NCBI RefSeq assembly: GCF_000497445.1
Contig: NZ_CM002285.1
Location: 3,610,867 to 3,645,942 of the forward strand
DNA from: Streptomyces roseochromogenus subsp. oscitans DS 12.976
GTDB lineage: Bacteria > Actinomycetota > Actinomycetes > Streptomycetales > Streptomycetaceae
Length of the DNA stretch: 35,076 nucleotides
Direction: 5' to 3'
The notes under the pieces: generated by a model
The model's input: the letters and a program-made list of their open reading frames with translations, nothing else
Database searches by the model: none
What the model was told of the DNA's origin: nothing
Position numbers and translations under genes: made by a program
Shown: piece after piece, positions 1 through 8,674 of the stretch
How the letters are laid out: each line of letters opens with the position of its first letter
Position numbering within the stretch: the first letter of the stretch is position 1

Positions 1-2
1 GG

Positions 3-1166
3 TTCGCCCTGCGTGCGGCCCCCGGCGGCGGCGCGGCACTGCCTGACCCCGAGGACGCCGAGTCGGTGCGCCGGCTGTGGCAGGAAGGCCTGTTCGCCGA
101 GCGGGCGGCCCTGCTGGGCGCGCTGCGCACCGGCACGCCCGCACGCGCGCGTGAACTGCTGGCGTCGACCTGGCCCACGGAGCGGGCAGAAGACCGGCTG
201 ATGTTCCTCGACTCGCTGCGCACGGGCCTGTCCGCCGCGGACGAGCCGTTCCTGGAGCAGGCGTTGGGCGACCGCAGCCGCAATGTGCGGGCGACGGCGG
301 CGGAACTGCTGTCAGCGCTGCCCGCTTCGGCGCTCGCCGCGCGCATGGCCGTACGGGCCGCGGCGTGCGTGGCCCTCGACCGTACGGAGGACGCGCCGGT
401 GATCGTGGTGGAACCGCCGCTCGAGTGCGACTCCGGCATGGAGCGTGACGGTGTGGCGAGCACGCCCCCCGCGGGCAGAGGGGAACGGTCATGGTGGCTG
501 GGGCAGTTGGTGGAGTCCGCTCCGCTCGGCACCTGGCCGGGACGGCTCGGCGGACGGACGGCGCGCGAGATCGTGGCACTACCGGTGACGGACGGCTGGC
601 GGGACGAGCTGCACGCGGCCTGGTGCCGGGCCGCGGTGCGGCAGCGGGACGCCGAGTGGTCGAGGGCGCTGCTCGGCTCGCCGTCGGCGCCGGAGGCCGG
701 CGGGCCGGGCGCTGTGTCGCTGGCCGAGCGGGCGAAGCTGCTGGCCGCCCTGGAACCGGCGGAACGGGCGGACTGGGTGGCCGGGTTCATCGCGACACAT
801 GGCCTGTCGGAGGCGTTCCAACTGCTCGGGGTGTGCGCGGTGCCCTGGGCCGTGCCGCTGGGCCGGGCGGTCGTCGACGCGCTCAACATCGCGCGCGATG
901 CGGGCAGTTACCCGTGGAGCTTCAGCGGCGTGATGGGGCTGGCCGAACGCTGCCTGGATCCCGCGGAGGCCGTCCGGCTGGAGGGGCTGCTGGCGATACC
1001 CGACGAACGGGAGGACGCCGCGCCGGGGGCCGGCGGGTACTGGGCGGAGGCGTTCCAGCGGCTGGTCACCACGTTGCGGTTGCGGGCGGACATGGCCCGC
1101 GAGTTGGCCCCGGACCAGCCCCCGCTCATCCAACCGTCGGTTCAGCCCCCGGACGCAGCCGCCTGA
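3..1166 (+). CDS. DUF5691-type protein, 5' truncated by the window edge
   Basis: The frame is open from the first bases of the window to a TGA at 1164-1166, giving about 387 C-terminal residues without a visible start. The sequence is Ala/Arg/Leu-rich, with a segment on the number and order of '[11 protein letters not shown]' and '[18 protein letters not shown]' that resembles HEAT-like repeats, and I recognise it as DUF5691-like. Family members usually sit beside a SWIM zinc-finger protein, a MoxR-type AAA ATPase and a VWA protein; those would lie to the left and cannot be seen here. No catalytic motif is visible, and no signal peptide or membrane segment occurs in the visible part. Its 3' end overlaps the convergent icmB stop by 25 bp. 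The protein's function is not established; the family name is a moderate-confidence assignment, the reading frame is near certain. Confidence 0.75.
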   Translation, partial: FALRAAPGGGAALPDPEDAESVRRLWQEGLFAERAALLGALRTGTPARARELLASTWPTERAEDRLMFLDSLRTGLSAADEPFLEQALGDRSRNVRATAAELLSALPASALAARMAVRAAACVALDRTEDAPVIVVEPPLECDSGMERDGVASTPPAGRGERSWWLGQLVESAPLGTWPGRLGGRTAREIVALPVTDGWRDELHAAWCRAAVRQRDAEWSRALLGSPSAPEAGGPGAVSLAERAKLLAALEPAERADWVAGFIATHGLSEAFQLLGVCAVPWAVPLGRAVVDALNIARDAGSYPWSFSGVMGLAERCLDPAEAVRLEGLLAIPDEREDAAPGAGGYWAEAFQRLVTTLRLRADMARELAPDQPPLIQPSVQPPDAAA

Positions 1167-1564
1167 CGGACGTTCTCCCGCACCCACTCCACGATCGACG
1201 CGGTCGTCGCACCCGGCGTGAAGATCTCCGCGACGCCCTTCTCCTTCAGCGGCGGGATGTCCTCTTCCGGGATGATGCCGCCGCCGAAGACGAGGATGTC
1301 CGCGGCGTCGCGCTCCTTGAGCAGGTCGATCACCGCGGCGAACAGCGTGTTGTGGGCGCCGGAGAGGATGGACAGGCCGATCGCGTCGGCGTCCTCCTGG
1401 ATGGCGGTGTCGACGATCTGCTCCGGCGTCTGATGGAGCCCGGTGTAGATGACCTCCATGCCGGCGTCGCGCAGGGCGCGCGCGATGACCTTGGCCCCGC
1501 GATCGTGGCCGTCGAGCCCCGGTTTGGCGACCACCACGCGGATCGGACCGGCTGCCACACCCAT
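1142..1564 (-). CDS. icmB: Cobalamin-binding small subunit of isobutyryl/methylmalonyl-CoA-type mutase
   Basis: A 140-residue B12-binding domain standing alone. It carries the base-off/His-on signature DGHDRG at residues 18-23 (the His coordinates cobalt), and the GLSILSG and GGGIIPEED segments typical of the C-terminal domain of methylmalonyl-CoA mutases. Length and sequence match IcmB, the small subunit that pairs with a separate large subunit (IcmA) to interconvert isobutyryl-CoA and n-butyryl-CoA in the cytoplasm, feeding butyryl and methylmalonyl units. No large-subunit gene lies in the window, so the partner is encoded elsewhere. The ATG at 1564 has GGAGG five bases upstream. An in-frame ATG at 1576 is rejected because it would contain that ribosome-binding site. 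A perfect 16-bp palindrome lies 24-39 bp upstream. The gene could instead serve another mutase large subunit such as HcmA-like. Confidence 0.9.
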   Translation of the reverse strand: MGVAAGPIRVVVAKPGLDGHDRGAKVIARALRDAGMEVIYTGLHQTPEQIVDTAIQEDADAIGLSILSGAHNTLFAAVIDLLKERDAADILVFGGGIIPEEDIPPLKEKGVAEIFTPGATTASIVEWVRENVRQAAASGG

Positions 1565-1587
1565 CACTGCCTCCATCAAACGACCAC

Positions 1588-1603
1588 GGAAGCGATCGCT
1601 TCC
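1588..1603. promoter_or_regulatory. Perfect 16-bp palindrome upstream of icmB, candidate operator
   Basis: GGAAGCGATCGCTTCC is a perfect inverted repeat 24-39 bp upstream of the icmB ATG and about 185 bp upstream of the divergent lipase. The central CG with flanking GAAGC/GCTTC arms is the kind of site bound by LacI- or GntR-like dimers. The regulator is unknown; the site is seen directly and its role is inferred. Confidence 0.45.
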
Positions 1604-1787
1604 ATCCGTAACGACAAGTACCGCACTTTTGGCGCGTCCCGCCACCGCCGCGAAGTGAACGAACGTTATCTCCAGCATCCCGCAACCGGCAGTTTTACGG
1701 TGCGCAGCGAGGGGGAAATCACATGATGGGACATGAGGGCACACGGGGGATCGAGCCGTCCTCGGGTGTGCCGACTGGAGGTCGGCC

Positions 1788-2639
1788 ATGAAGGTCACCG
1801 GGGTAATGCCGCTCTTCCTCCCGTTCTGCCGCCGGCTGTGGCCCGGCAGACTGACCGGACTGTCCGTTGCGCTGCTGAAGGCAACCGCCCTCGAGGCCGC
1901 GATCCTGGCCGGCCATCTCCTGCTGTATCCGACCGGCCTCACCCAGGAGCGCCACTCCCCCGCCCCGCCCACCCAGGGCGGCACCGCCCAGCTGCCGGTC
2001 CGCTCCGGCCCGCCGGTGGTGCTGCTGCACGGTTTCATCGACAACCGTTCGGTGTTCGTGTTATTGCGCCGCAACCTCGCCCAGCACGGCGGACAGCGCG
2101 TCATATCGCTCAACTACTCCCCGCTGACCTGCGACATCCGCGCCGCCGCCGAACTGCTCGGCCGGCACATCGAGGAGATCTGCGAGCGCACCGGCAGCGA
2201 CCGGGTCGACATCGTGGGGCACAGCCTCGGCGGGCTGATCGCCCGCTATTACGTGCAGCGCCAGGGCGGCGACCTGCGGGTGCGCACGCTCGTCACGCTG
2301 GGTACGCCGCACTCCGGGACCAGTGCGGTACCGCTGGCCAACGCCCATCCCATCGTGCGCCAGATGCGGCCCGGTTCGGGGGTGATCGAGGAGCTGGCCC
2401 GGCCCGCGCCCGGCTGTCGTACGCGGTTCGTCAGCTTCTGGAGCGACCTGGACGCCGTGATGGTGCCGCTGGAGACGGCCTGCCTGGAGCACCCCGATCT
2501 CGACGCGCAGAACGTGCGGGTCACCGGCATCGGACATCTCGCCCTGCCCGTCCACCCCGCCGTCGCGGCCGGGATACGCGAGGCTCTCGACACGGCGCAC
2601 CACGGGGACCGCACGGCCGGCGGTCTGACGGTGGCGTGA
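1788..2639 (+). CDS. Secreted or membrane-anchored alpha/beta-hydrolase (triacylglycerol lipase-like)
   Basis: 283 residues. A hydrophobic N-terminal segment (about residues 21-45, [21 protein letters not shown]) acts as a signal or anchor. It is followed by a Pro-rich linker and an alpha/beta-hydrolase core starting at [11 protein letters not shown]. The nucleophile is Ser146 in GHSLGG, the oxyanion turn is HGF, the likely acid Asp is in WSDLDAVM, and the catalytic His is in GIGHLALP. These features fit the esterase/lipase family that includes Streptomyces secreted esterases and PGAP1/LipA-like lipases. The substrate is an ester, probably a lipid, outside the membrane; the exact substrate is not known. 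The ATG at 1788 follows GGAGG at about 1777-1781. The gene is divergent from icmB and about 200 bp upstream of the M23 peptidase gene, in the same direction. Confidence 0.85.
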   Translation: MKVTGVMPLFLPFCRRLWPGRLTGLSVALLKATALEAAILAGHLLLYPTGLTQERHSPAPPTQGGTAQLPVRSGPPVVLLHGFIDNRSVFVLLRRNLAQHGGQRVISLNYSPLTCDIRAAAELLGRHIEEICERTGSDRVDIVGHSLGGLIARYYVQRQGGDLRVRTLVTLGTPHSGTSAVPLANAHPIVRQMRPGSGVIEELARPAPGCRTRFVSFWSDLDAVMVPLETACLEHPDLDAQNVRVTGIGHLALPVHPAVAAGIREALDTAHHGDRTAGGLTVA

Positions 2640-2767
2640 CGTGACATGCGGGTGACGAACAGCCGTCACACATCGAACGCCAATCGAACTCTCGGCCAAA
2701 CTCATGCCTGGCGCCCCCGAAACACCGCCGAATGCCCGTTTCCCGCCAACGCGAAACCAGCTGAAGA

Positions 2768-2797
2768 TTGTCGCGCCCAGGTACCGGCGGGTACAGT
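2768..2797 (+). promoter_or_regulatory. Candidate promoter of the M23 peptidase gene
   Basis: TTGTCG (2768-2773) and TACAGT (2792-2797) are separated by 18 bp, a good vegetative-type match. Transcription would start near 2804, giving a leader of about 40 bases to the GTG at 2846. This argues against any start codon upstream of 2804. Confidence 0.45.
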
Positions 2798-2845
2798 CGC
2801 CGCACTGCTCTGGCAGCCCCTGTTGTCGAGGCGAAAGAGAAGTTG

Positions 2846-4354
2846 GTGAACGATCGTCACCCGTCGGGGGTCATGACGACCCCGGCCCGGGCTTCCGACG
2901 CCTCCGCCGCGCACTACGCGCCGTACGGAAGCCATGAAGCCCCCTACGGTGACTTCACCACATACGGCGACTACGGCACCACCGGTTTTCCGGACGGCAC
3001 CGGTTCCTTCTCCACCGACCCGCTCTTCGGCAGCCTGCCCGGTCGGCAGGGCACCGGCGCGTACGACACCACGCAGTGGCAGACCGGCCCGACCCCGCAC
3101 TACGACCCGTACGCGGCCCACCATGCCGCCTACGGCTCCGGCGTCCACGACGCCACCGCCTGGACGGTCCCCGCCCAGGCGACGGGCCATGACATCAGCG
3201 GCCAGTGGGACGCGACCGCGTGGCTGCAGCCCGACCAGTCCGGTGTCGCCGAGCCGACCCAGCAGTGGGAGTGGGGCACCCAGACCTTCGAGTCGGGCAC
3301 GTACGACGCCACCCAGTGGAACTCCGGCGGCCAGGCCGTGCCCGCGCAGGCGCAAGCTGCCGAACCGTTCGACCAGCACGCCACCAGCACCTTCGCACAG
3401 GTGCCGTACGAGCAGCGGGCGCCGTACGAGGACCAGGCACCGTACGAGGACCAGGCGCTGTACGCGGACGGGACGCCGTACGAGGACAGCGTCTTCGGTG
3501 AACAGCCGTCCGGGGACGACGAGTCAGGTGCCACGGGCGTACTGCCCGCCGCGACCGATCTGCTGGACGACCAGGAAGAGGCCACTCCGGCGCCGGCGAG
3601 CCGCGCCGGCTCACGCACCGCCGCGCGTTCCCGCCGTCGTACGCCCGCCAAGCGCTCCGCGCTGCTGACCGTCGCCGTGCCCTCGGCCTGTGTGATGGGG
3701 GTCGCCGGGATCGCCGCCGCCTCGGTCGGCGCCCTGACCGACGACAGCACGGACACCACCGCCTCGGACGCGCACGCGGTCAAGCCGTCGGTCGCCAACA
3801 GCAAGCTGGACTCCCAGCTCACGACCCTCTCCGCCGGCGCCGAGAACTTCGCCGACCGGGCGAGCCGGACGCAGGAGCGGATCGACCTCAAGAACCAGCA
3901 GGCGCAGGAGAAGAAGAAGGCGGCCGCGGCGGCCGCGCTCAAGGAGCGGATGCGCCCGAAGTTCGTGCTGCCGGTCACGCAGAAGGGACTCAGCGCCTAC
4001 TTCGGCCAGGCGGGCGTGAACTGGATGTCCGTGCACACGGGCATCGACTTCCCGGTCTCCTACGGCACCACGGTGATGGCCGCGACCGACGGCGTCGTCT
4101 CCACCAAGTGGAACAGCGCCTACGGCAACATGATGATCGTGACGGCGAAGGACGGCACGGAGACCTGGTACTGCCACCTGTCCAGCTACCAGGTCTCCTC
4201 CGGTACGAGCGTCAAGGCCGGCGAGCCGATCGCCTACTCCGGCAACTCGGGCAACTCCACAGGCCCGCATCTCCATTTCGAGGTGCGTCCCGCGGGCGGG
4301 GCGGCGATAGACCCGTTGCCGTGGCTGCGGAGCCACGGACTCGATCCGACCTGA
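2846..4354 (+). CDS. Membrane-anchored M23-family peptidoglycan endopeptidase
   Basis: 502 residues from the GTG at 2846, which has a purine-rich AAAGAGAAG just upstream and a promoter match 50-80 bp upstream; an ATG at 2873 is the alternative. Residues about 10-225 are a Tyr/Gly/Gln/Pro-rich low-complexity region containing PYG, PYED and (Y/H/W)DATxW repeats. A basic stretch (RSRRRTPAKR) precedes one transmembrane helix at about 271-296, then a short coiled segment with KKKAAAAAALKER. The C-terminal M23/LytM domain spans about 375-500 and has all zinc and catalytic residues: HTGID (His397, Asp401), YCH (His444) and HLH (His475, His477). The enzyme should cut peptide crosslinks outside the membrane while the repeat region stays in the cytoplasm. 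A strong hairpin separates it from the convergent pcrA. Confidence 0.9.
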   Translation: MNDRHPSGVMTTPARASDASAAHYAPYGSHEAPYGDFTTYGDYGTTGFPDGTGSFSTDPLFGSLPGRQGTGAYDTTQWQTGPTPHYDPYAAHHAAYGSGVHDATAWTVPAQATGHDISGQWDATAWLQPDQSGVAEPTQQWEWGTQTFESGTYDATQWNSGGQAVPAQAQAAEPFDQHATSTFAQVPYEQRAPYEDQAPYEDQALYADGTPYEDSVFGEQPSGDDESGATGVLPAATDLLDDQEEATPAPASRAGSRTAARSRRRTPAKRSALLTVAVPSACVMGVAGIAAASVGALTDDSTDTTASDAHAVKPSVANSKLDSQLTTLSAGAENFADRASRTQERIDLKNQQAQEKKKAAAAAALKERMRPKFVLPVTQKGLSAYFGQAGVNWMSVHTGIDFPVSYGTTVMAATDGVVSTKWNSAYGNMMIVTAKDGTETWYCHLSSYQVSSGTSVKAGEPIAYSGNSGNSTGPHLHFEVRPAGGAAIDPLPWLRSHGLDPT

Positions 4355-4363
4355 GCATCCAGC

Positions 4364-4388
4364 GGGCCCTCGCCGACGGCGAGGGCCC
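4364..4388. terminator. Bidirectional terminator between the M23 gene and pcrA
   Basis: A perfect stem GGGCCCTCGCC / GGCGAGGGCCC with a 3-base loop is followed by TTT on the + strand. It lies 10 bp after the M23 stop and 6 bp after the pcrA stop, so it can serve both convergent genes. Confidence 0.75.
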
Positions 4389-4394
4389 TTTGAC

Positions 4395-6887
4395 TTACAG
4401 CTTCTCCACCGGCGCGTACCGCAGCAGCAGGCGCTTCGGCTTGGTGTCGCCGAAGTCGATGGTCGCCTCCGCGTTCGCGCCTGTGCCCTTCACGGCGACG
4501 ACCGTGCCGAGCCCGAACTGGTCGTGGGTGACCCGGTCCCCGACGGCCAGCGCGACCACCGGCTTCTCCGCCGTGCGCCGCGTGGCGAACCCGGACGCGC
4601 CCGACGCCGAGGAGCGCGAGCGGGTCGAGGACAGCGAGGCCGCGATCCCGGAGGCCGGTCCGGAGGACACCGGTGCCGCCGCTCCCGTCCGCTTCCACTC
4701 CACATGGGCGGGCGGGATCTCCTCCAGGAAGCGGGAGGGCGGGTTGTACGACGGCTGGCCCCAGGCGCTGCGCATCGCCGAGCGTGTGAGGTAGAGCCGC
4801 TCCCGCGCGCGCGTGATGCCGACGTACGCCAGGCGCCGCTCCTCCTCCAGCTCCTTGGTCTGGCCGAGCGCGCGCATGTGCGGGAAGACTCCGTCCTCCA
4901 TGCCGGTCAGGAAGACGACCGGGAACTCCAGGCCCTTGGCGGTGTGCAGGGTCATCAGGGTGATGACGCCGGAACCGTCCTCGTCCTCGTCGGGGATCTG
5001 GTCGGAGTCGGCGACCAGCGCGACCTGCTCCAGGAAGTCGGCCAGTGTGCCGGCCTCTCCCTCCCCGCGCTCCTGCTCGAACTCCAGGGCCACGGCAGCC
5101 AGTTCCTGGAGGTTCTCGATGCGGGTCTCGTCCTGCGGATCGGTGGAGGACTGCAACTCGGCCAGATAGCCGGTGCGTTCGAGTACCGCCTCCAGGACGG
5201 TCGCGGGTCCGGCGCCGGACTCGACGATCGTACGGAGTTCCTCCATCAGCGTGTTGAACCGCTTGACGGCGTTGGTGGAGCGGGCCGCCATGCCATAGGC
5301 CTCGTCCACGCGCTTGAGCGCCTGCGGGAAGCTGATCTTCTCGCGCTGGGCGAGGGCGTCGACCATCGCCTCGGCGCGCTCGCCGATGCCGCGCTTGGGG
5401 ACGTTGAGGATGCGGCGCAGCGGGACGGAGTCCTCGGGGTTGGCAAGGACGCGCAGGTAGGCGAGGACGTCCCGGACCTCCTTGCGCTCGTAGAAGCGGA
5501 CACCGCCGACGACCTTGTAGGGCAGGCCGACGCGGATGAAGACCTCTTCGAAGACACGGGACTGGGCGTTGGTGCGGTAGAAGACCGCGACATCGCCCGC
5601 CCTGGCCTCGCCCGCGTCGACCAGGCGGTCTATCTCGTCGGCGACGAACTGGGCCTCGTCGTGCTCGGTGTCGGCGACGTACCCGGTGATCCGCGCGCCC
5701 TGGCCGGCGTTGGTCCACAGGTTCTTCGGGCGGCGGGACTCGTTGCGCTCGATGACCGCGTTGGCGGCGGACAGGATGGTCTGCGTGGAGCGGTAGTTCT
5801 GTTCCAGCAGGATCGTCGTCGCGTTCGGGTAGTCCTCCTCGAACTGGAGGATGTTGCGGATCGTCGCGCCGCGGAAGGCGTAGATCGACTGGTCCGCGTC
5901 ACCGACGACACAGAGTTCGGCGGGCGGGAGATCGTACTCGCCGGGCGGGGTGTCGCCCTCCTCGGCGGAGCGTTCCCCCGTGCCGACAAGTTCCCGTACC
6001 AGTGCGTACTGGGCGTGGTTGGTGTCCTGGTACTCGTCCACCAGGACGTGCCGGAAGCGGCGGCGGTAGTGCTCGGCGACGTCCGGGAAGGCGCGCAGCA
6101 GGTTGACCGTCGTCATGATCAGGTCGTCGAAGTCGAGTGCGTTCGCCTCGCGCAGCCGCGACTGGTAGAGCGCGTAGGCCTGGGCGAGGGTCTTCTCGAA
6201 GCCGTCGGCGGCCTGGGCGGCGAAGTCCTCCTCGTCGATCAGCTCGTTCTTCAGGTTGCTGATCTTCGCGCTGAACGACTTCGGCGGGAAGCGCTTGGGA
6301 TCGAGGTCCAGGTCACGGCAGACCAGAGCCATCAGGCGCTTGCTGTCGGCGGCGTCGTAGATCGAGAACGACGAGGTGAAGCCGAGCTTCTTGCTCTCCC
6401 GGCGCAGTATGCGCACGCACGCGCTGTGGAAGGTCATCACCCACATCGCGTTCGCGCGCGGGCCGACGAGATGCTCGACGCGCTCCTTCATCTCGCCGGC
6501 GGCCTTGTTGGTGAAGGTGATCGCGAGGATCTGGCCCGGGTGCACATTCCGCTCGGCGAGCAGGTGGGCGATGCGGTGGGTGAGCACACGGGTCTTGCCG
6601 GAGCCGGCGCCGGCGACGATGAGCAGCGGGGAGCCGGCGTGCACGACCGCGGCGCGCTGGTTCTCGTTCAGCCCCTCCAGGAGGGCGGCCGCGTCGAGCG
6701 CGGGGCGCGGGGCGCCGTCGCGGTAGTAGGCGTCCCGGTCCGGCGGCGCGTCGAACTTCCCGCCGAACAGATCGTCCGGAAGCGGCTCCGGAGCGTGATC
6801 GTCCTCGGGCGGTGGCGGTTGCTCCTCCTCGTGCCCGCGAGGGGTCTGGAGGTCCGCCAGGAAGCTGTCGTCAAAGAGGCTGCTCAT
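4395..6887 (-). CDS. pcrA: ATP-dependent DNA helicase PcrA/UvrD (superfamily 1)
   Basis: 830 residues with the full SF1A motif set: Q-motif LNENQRAAV (about 73-81), Walker A GAGSGKT (93-99), motif Ia ITFTNKAAGEMKER, Walker B DEYQDTN, motif III VVGDADQSIYAFRGA, motif IV EQNYRST, motif V TLHTAKGLEFPVVFLTGMEDGVFPH and motif VI AYVGITRARERLYLT. The C-terminal GDRVTHDQFGLGTVVAVKG segment is the RNA-polymerase-binding/Tudor-like tail typical of PcrA. It acts in the cytoplasm as a 3'-5' helicase in nucleotide excision repair, removal of stalled RNA polymerase and plasmid replication. An acidic, Pro-rich N-terminal extension of about 65 residues precedes the helicase core, as in other actinobacterial PcrA. 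The ATG start at 6887 leaves the whole N-terminus intact. It is monocistronic, convergent with the M23 gene. Confidence 0.96.
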   Translation of the reverse strand: MSSLFDDSFLADLQTPRGHEEEQPPPPEDDHAPEPLPDDLFGGKFDAPPDRDAYYRDGAPRPALDAAALLEGLNENQRAAVVHAGSPLLIVAGAGSGKTRVLTHRIAHLLAERNVHPGQILAITFTNKAAGEMKERVEHLVGPRANAMWVMTFHSACVRILRRESKKLGFTSSFSIYDAADSKRLMALVCRDLDLDPKRFPPKSFSAKISNLKNELIDEEDFAAQAADGFEKTLAQAYALYQSRLREANALDFDDLIMTTVNLLRAFPDVAEHYRRRFRHVLVDEYQDTNHAQYALVRELVGTGERSAEEGDTPPGEYDLPPAELCVVGDADQSIYAFRGATIRNILQFEEDYPNATTILLEQNYRSTQTILSAANAVIERNESRRPKNLWTNAGQGARITGYVADTEHDEAQFVADEIDRLVDAGEARAGDVAVFYRTNAQSRVFEEVFIRVGLPYKVVGGVRFYERKEVRDVLAYLRVLANPEDSVPLRRILNVPKRGIGERAEAMVDALAQREKISFPQALKRVDEAYGMAARSTNAVKRFNTLMEELRTIVESGAGPATVLEAVLERTGYLAELQSSTDPQDETRIENLQELAAVALEFEQERGEGEAGTLADFLEQVALVADSDQIPDEDEDGSGVITLMTLHTAKGLEFPVVFLTGMEDGVFPHMRALGQTKELEEERRLAYVGITRARERLYLTRSAMRSAWGQPSYNPPSRFLEEIPPAHVEWKRTGAAAPVSSGPASGIAASLSSTRSRSSASGASGFATRRTAEKPVVALAVGDRVTHDQFGLGTVVAVKGTGANAEATIDFGDTKPKRLLLRYAPVEKL

Positions 6888-7078
6888 CGCTCTCCGAGTC
6901 TAGGGCGCCCCACCGACAACCGGTCGCCGTCCCCGGAACATGGCCGGTTCGAGCGAGAGTTGATCTTCACAGCCGCCGCAGAGCCCATCTCCCGCTCACG
7001 CTGCGGAACGACCCGATGACACAGCTGTGAAACCGCCCCCAGGTCACAAAAATGTATCGGACATATCACGCACCAACC

Positions 7079-7108
7079 TTCACAGGAGTCACACGAGTTG
7101 GCTAGCGT
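7079..7108 (+). promoter_or_regulatory. Candidate promoter of the riboswitch-controlled NlpC/P60 gene
   Basis: TTCACA (7079-7084, five of six bases matching TTGACA) and TAGCGT (7103-7108) are separated by 18 bp. Transcription would start near 7115, just before the riboswitch. Just upstream is an AT-richer patch with an ATGT...ACAT dyad at about 7050-7065, a possible regulator site. Confidence 0.5.
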
Positions 7109-7124
7109 GCGATCGGGCCGTACG

Positions 7125-7318
7125 ACCCCTACCGGCGAACCTCGCCGGGCCGCACGGCCTCCGCCGAGTCCGGCGTGCCCGCGTGGCGCCCGGAGCCGGG
7201 GACCCACCGATCCTGGGGTGAATCGGCCGACTCCCGCCCGGGACGACGCCGTAGGGCAACCCTTCCGAACCGCCGCCCGAACCCGACAGCTAACCCGGTA
7301 GGCGGCCCATTGGAAGGA
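7125..7318 (+). promoter_or_regulatory. ydaO/yuaA-type cyclic di-AMP riboswitch
   Basis: The leader carries the conserved blocks of this class: CCGAGTCCGG-like and GGAGCCGGGGACCC near the 5' side, GGGGTGAATCGG, then GGGCAACCCTTCCGAACC and CAGCTAACCCGGTAGGCG, closing with GGAAGGAG just before the gene. The 5' limit is approximate. In Streptomyces this class precedes resuscitation-promoting factors and NlpC/P60 hydrolases. c-di-AMP binding turns expression off, coupling cell-wall hydrolysis to osmotic and turgor signalling. The final GGAAGGA block is also the ribosome-binding site for the TTG start at 7329. Confidence 0.88.
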
Positions 7319-7328
7319 GTCGCCTCCC

Positions 7329-8522
7329 TTGGCGTCGCATCGCAAGCCGCGCCCCGGCGGGACCATCGGGGCGGGCCTCCGCACCCCCGCCCTCGCCACC
7401 GCCGCCCTCACCTCCATGGCCGTGCTCTCGCAGAGCGCCGAGGCCGCCCCGGGAACCGATCACGCCAAGCCGAGCCTGGAGGAGGTCGAGAAGAAGGTCG
7501 ACGACCTCTACCGCCAGGCCGAGTCGGCGACTGACAAGTACAACGCGGCCAAGGAACGCACCGGCAGACAGCGGGGACGCGTCGACGCGCTCCGCGACGA
7601 CGTCGCCCGGCGCACCGAACGCCTCAACAAGGCCCGCGAGGAGCTGGGCTCCTTCGCCGCGGCCCAGTACCGCTCAGGCATGGCCGCGCCCCCCACGGCC
7701 ACTTTCCTGCTCGCGGACAACCCGCAGGACTACTTCGACGAGAGCCAGCTGATGAACCGGCTGACCTCGCGGGAGAAGAGCGAGGTCGACGCCTACATAG
7801 GCGAGCAGGCCGCGACCATGAAGAAACGGCGGGAGGCCGCGGAGAGCCTGCAGACCCTCACCGATTCGCAGCACGACCTGCAGACCGCCAAGGCCACCGT
7901 CCAGAAGAAACTCGCCTCCGCGCGCGAGCTGCTGTCGCAGCTGACCGCCCAGGAGAAGGCGCGGCTGGCCGAAATCGAGCGGAAGCAGCAGGAGGAAGCG
8001 GCGCGCAAGGCGGCCGAGCTGGCGAAGCGGCAGGCCGAGCAGCAGCAGGCCGGCTCGTCGTCGTCCTCGTCCACGGGGTCCGGATCCGCTTCTGGAACTG
8101 GTTCTGGTTCTGGTTCGTCGACGGGCTCCGGCTCGGGCGGCTCCTCGACGTCCGGCTCGTACGACACGAAGGCCGAGAAGGCGATCGCCTTCGCCCGCTC
8201 GCAGATCGGCAAGCCGTATGTGTGGGGCGCCACAGGGCCTGACTCCTACGACTGCTCGGGCCTGACCCAGGCCGCCTGGAAGGCCGCCGGGGTCACGCTT
8301 CCGCGCACCACGTACGACCAGGTCAACGCCGGCACCACGGTCTCCCTGGCCAGTGCCCGGCCGGGCGACCTGGTCTTCTTCTACGACGACATCAGCCACG
8401 TCGGCGTCTACATAGGCAACGGCATGATGATCCACGCCCCGAAGCCGGGCGCGTACGTCCGCGAGGAGTCGATCTACTACGGCGGCGCATCGATCATCCA
8501 CAGCGTGGTCCGACCGGGCTGA
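7329..8522 (+). CDS. Secreted NlpC/P60 peptidoglycan hydrolase with coiled-coil stalk (RipA-like)
   Basis: 397 residues from a TTG at 7329, placed about 10 bases after GGAAGGA and giving the typical 'ASHRKPRPGG' opening. A signal peptide ends near residue 40 (SQSAEA-AP). Residues about 45-235 form a long coiled coil rich in E, K, A and Q. A Ser/Gly/Thr linker (about 240-275) follows, encoded by a run of tcg/tcc/ggt/tct codons. The NlpC/P60 (C40) domain occupies about 280-397, with Cys309 in DCSGL, His357 in SHVG and His369 in IHAP as the catalytic residues. The enzyme cleaves D-gamma-glutamyl-diaminopimelate peptide bonds outside the cell during growth, division or germination. It is controlled by the c-di-AMP riboswitch directly upstream. 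A paralogue with similar layout lies at 11391-12455 without that leader. Confidence 0.93.
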   Translation: MASHRKPRPGGTIGAGLRTPALATAALTSMAVLSQSAEAAPGTDHAKPSLEEVEKKVDDLYRQAESATDKYNAAKERTGRQRGRVDALRDDVARRTERLNKAREELGSFAAAQYRSGMAAPPTATFLLADNPQDYFDESQLMNRLTSREKSEVDAYIGEQAATMKKRREAAESLQTLTDSQHDLQTAKATVQKKLASARELLSQLTAQEKARLAEIERKQQEEAARKAAELAKRQAEQQQAGSSSSSSTGSGSASGTGSGSGSSTGSGSGGSSTSGSYDTKAEKAIAFARSQIGKPYVWGATGPDSYDCSGLTQAAWKAAGVTLPRTTYDQVNAGTTVSLASARPGDLVFFYDDISHVGVYIGNGMMIHAPKPGAYVREESIYYGGASIIHSVVRPG

Positions 8523-8558
8523 CCGTCGCCGGGCTCGGGGTACGTGCCGGCCTTTCGT

Positions 8559-8632
8559 GCTCCACGCGCGCGTGGGCCGCAAGAACACCGGTACGCACGC
8601 GTGGCGGTGCTTTTGCGCTCCACGCGCGCGTG
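8559..8632. repeat. Two 16-bp direct repeats, each containing a 12-bp palindrome
   Basis: GCTCCACGCGCGCGTG occurs at 8559-8574 and 8617-8632, 58 bp apart. Each copy contains the self-complementary CACGCGCGCGTG. They lie between the NlpC/P60 stop and the next gene, upstream of its start. They may be operators, hairpins limiting read-through, or a repeat element; the sequence does not decide. Confidence 0.5.
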
Positions 8633-8674
8633 CCCTTCCCGGGCAGGGATCACTCGGCTCCCTAGCATCGGCGC

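Noticed and set aside
579..1685. Long minus-strand frame across the DUF5691 end and icmB
   Set aside because: It is the shadow of both genes, low complexity and without a start signal.
2768..2845. Upstream start for the M23 peptidase at TTG 2768
   Set aside because: That TTG is itself the -35 match of the likely promoter, so it would not be transcribed.
4524..7019. Very long open frame antisense to pcrA
   Set aside because: It mirrors the helicase codons, has no family signature and is explained by the GC bias on the opposite strand.
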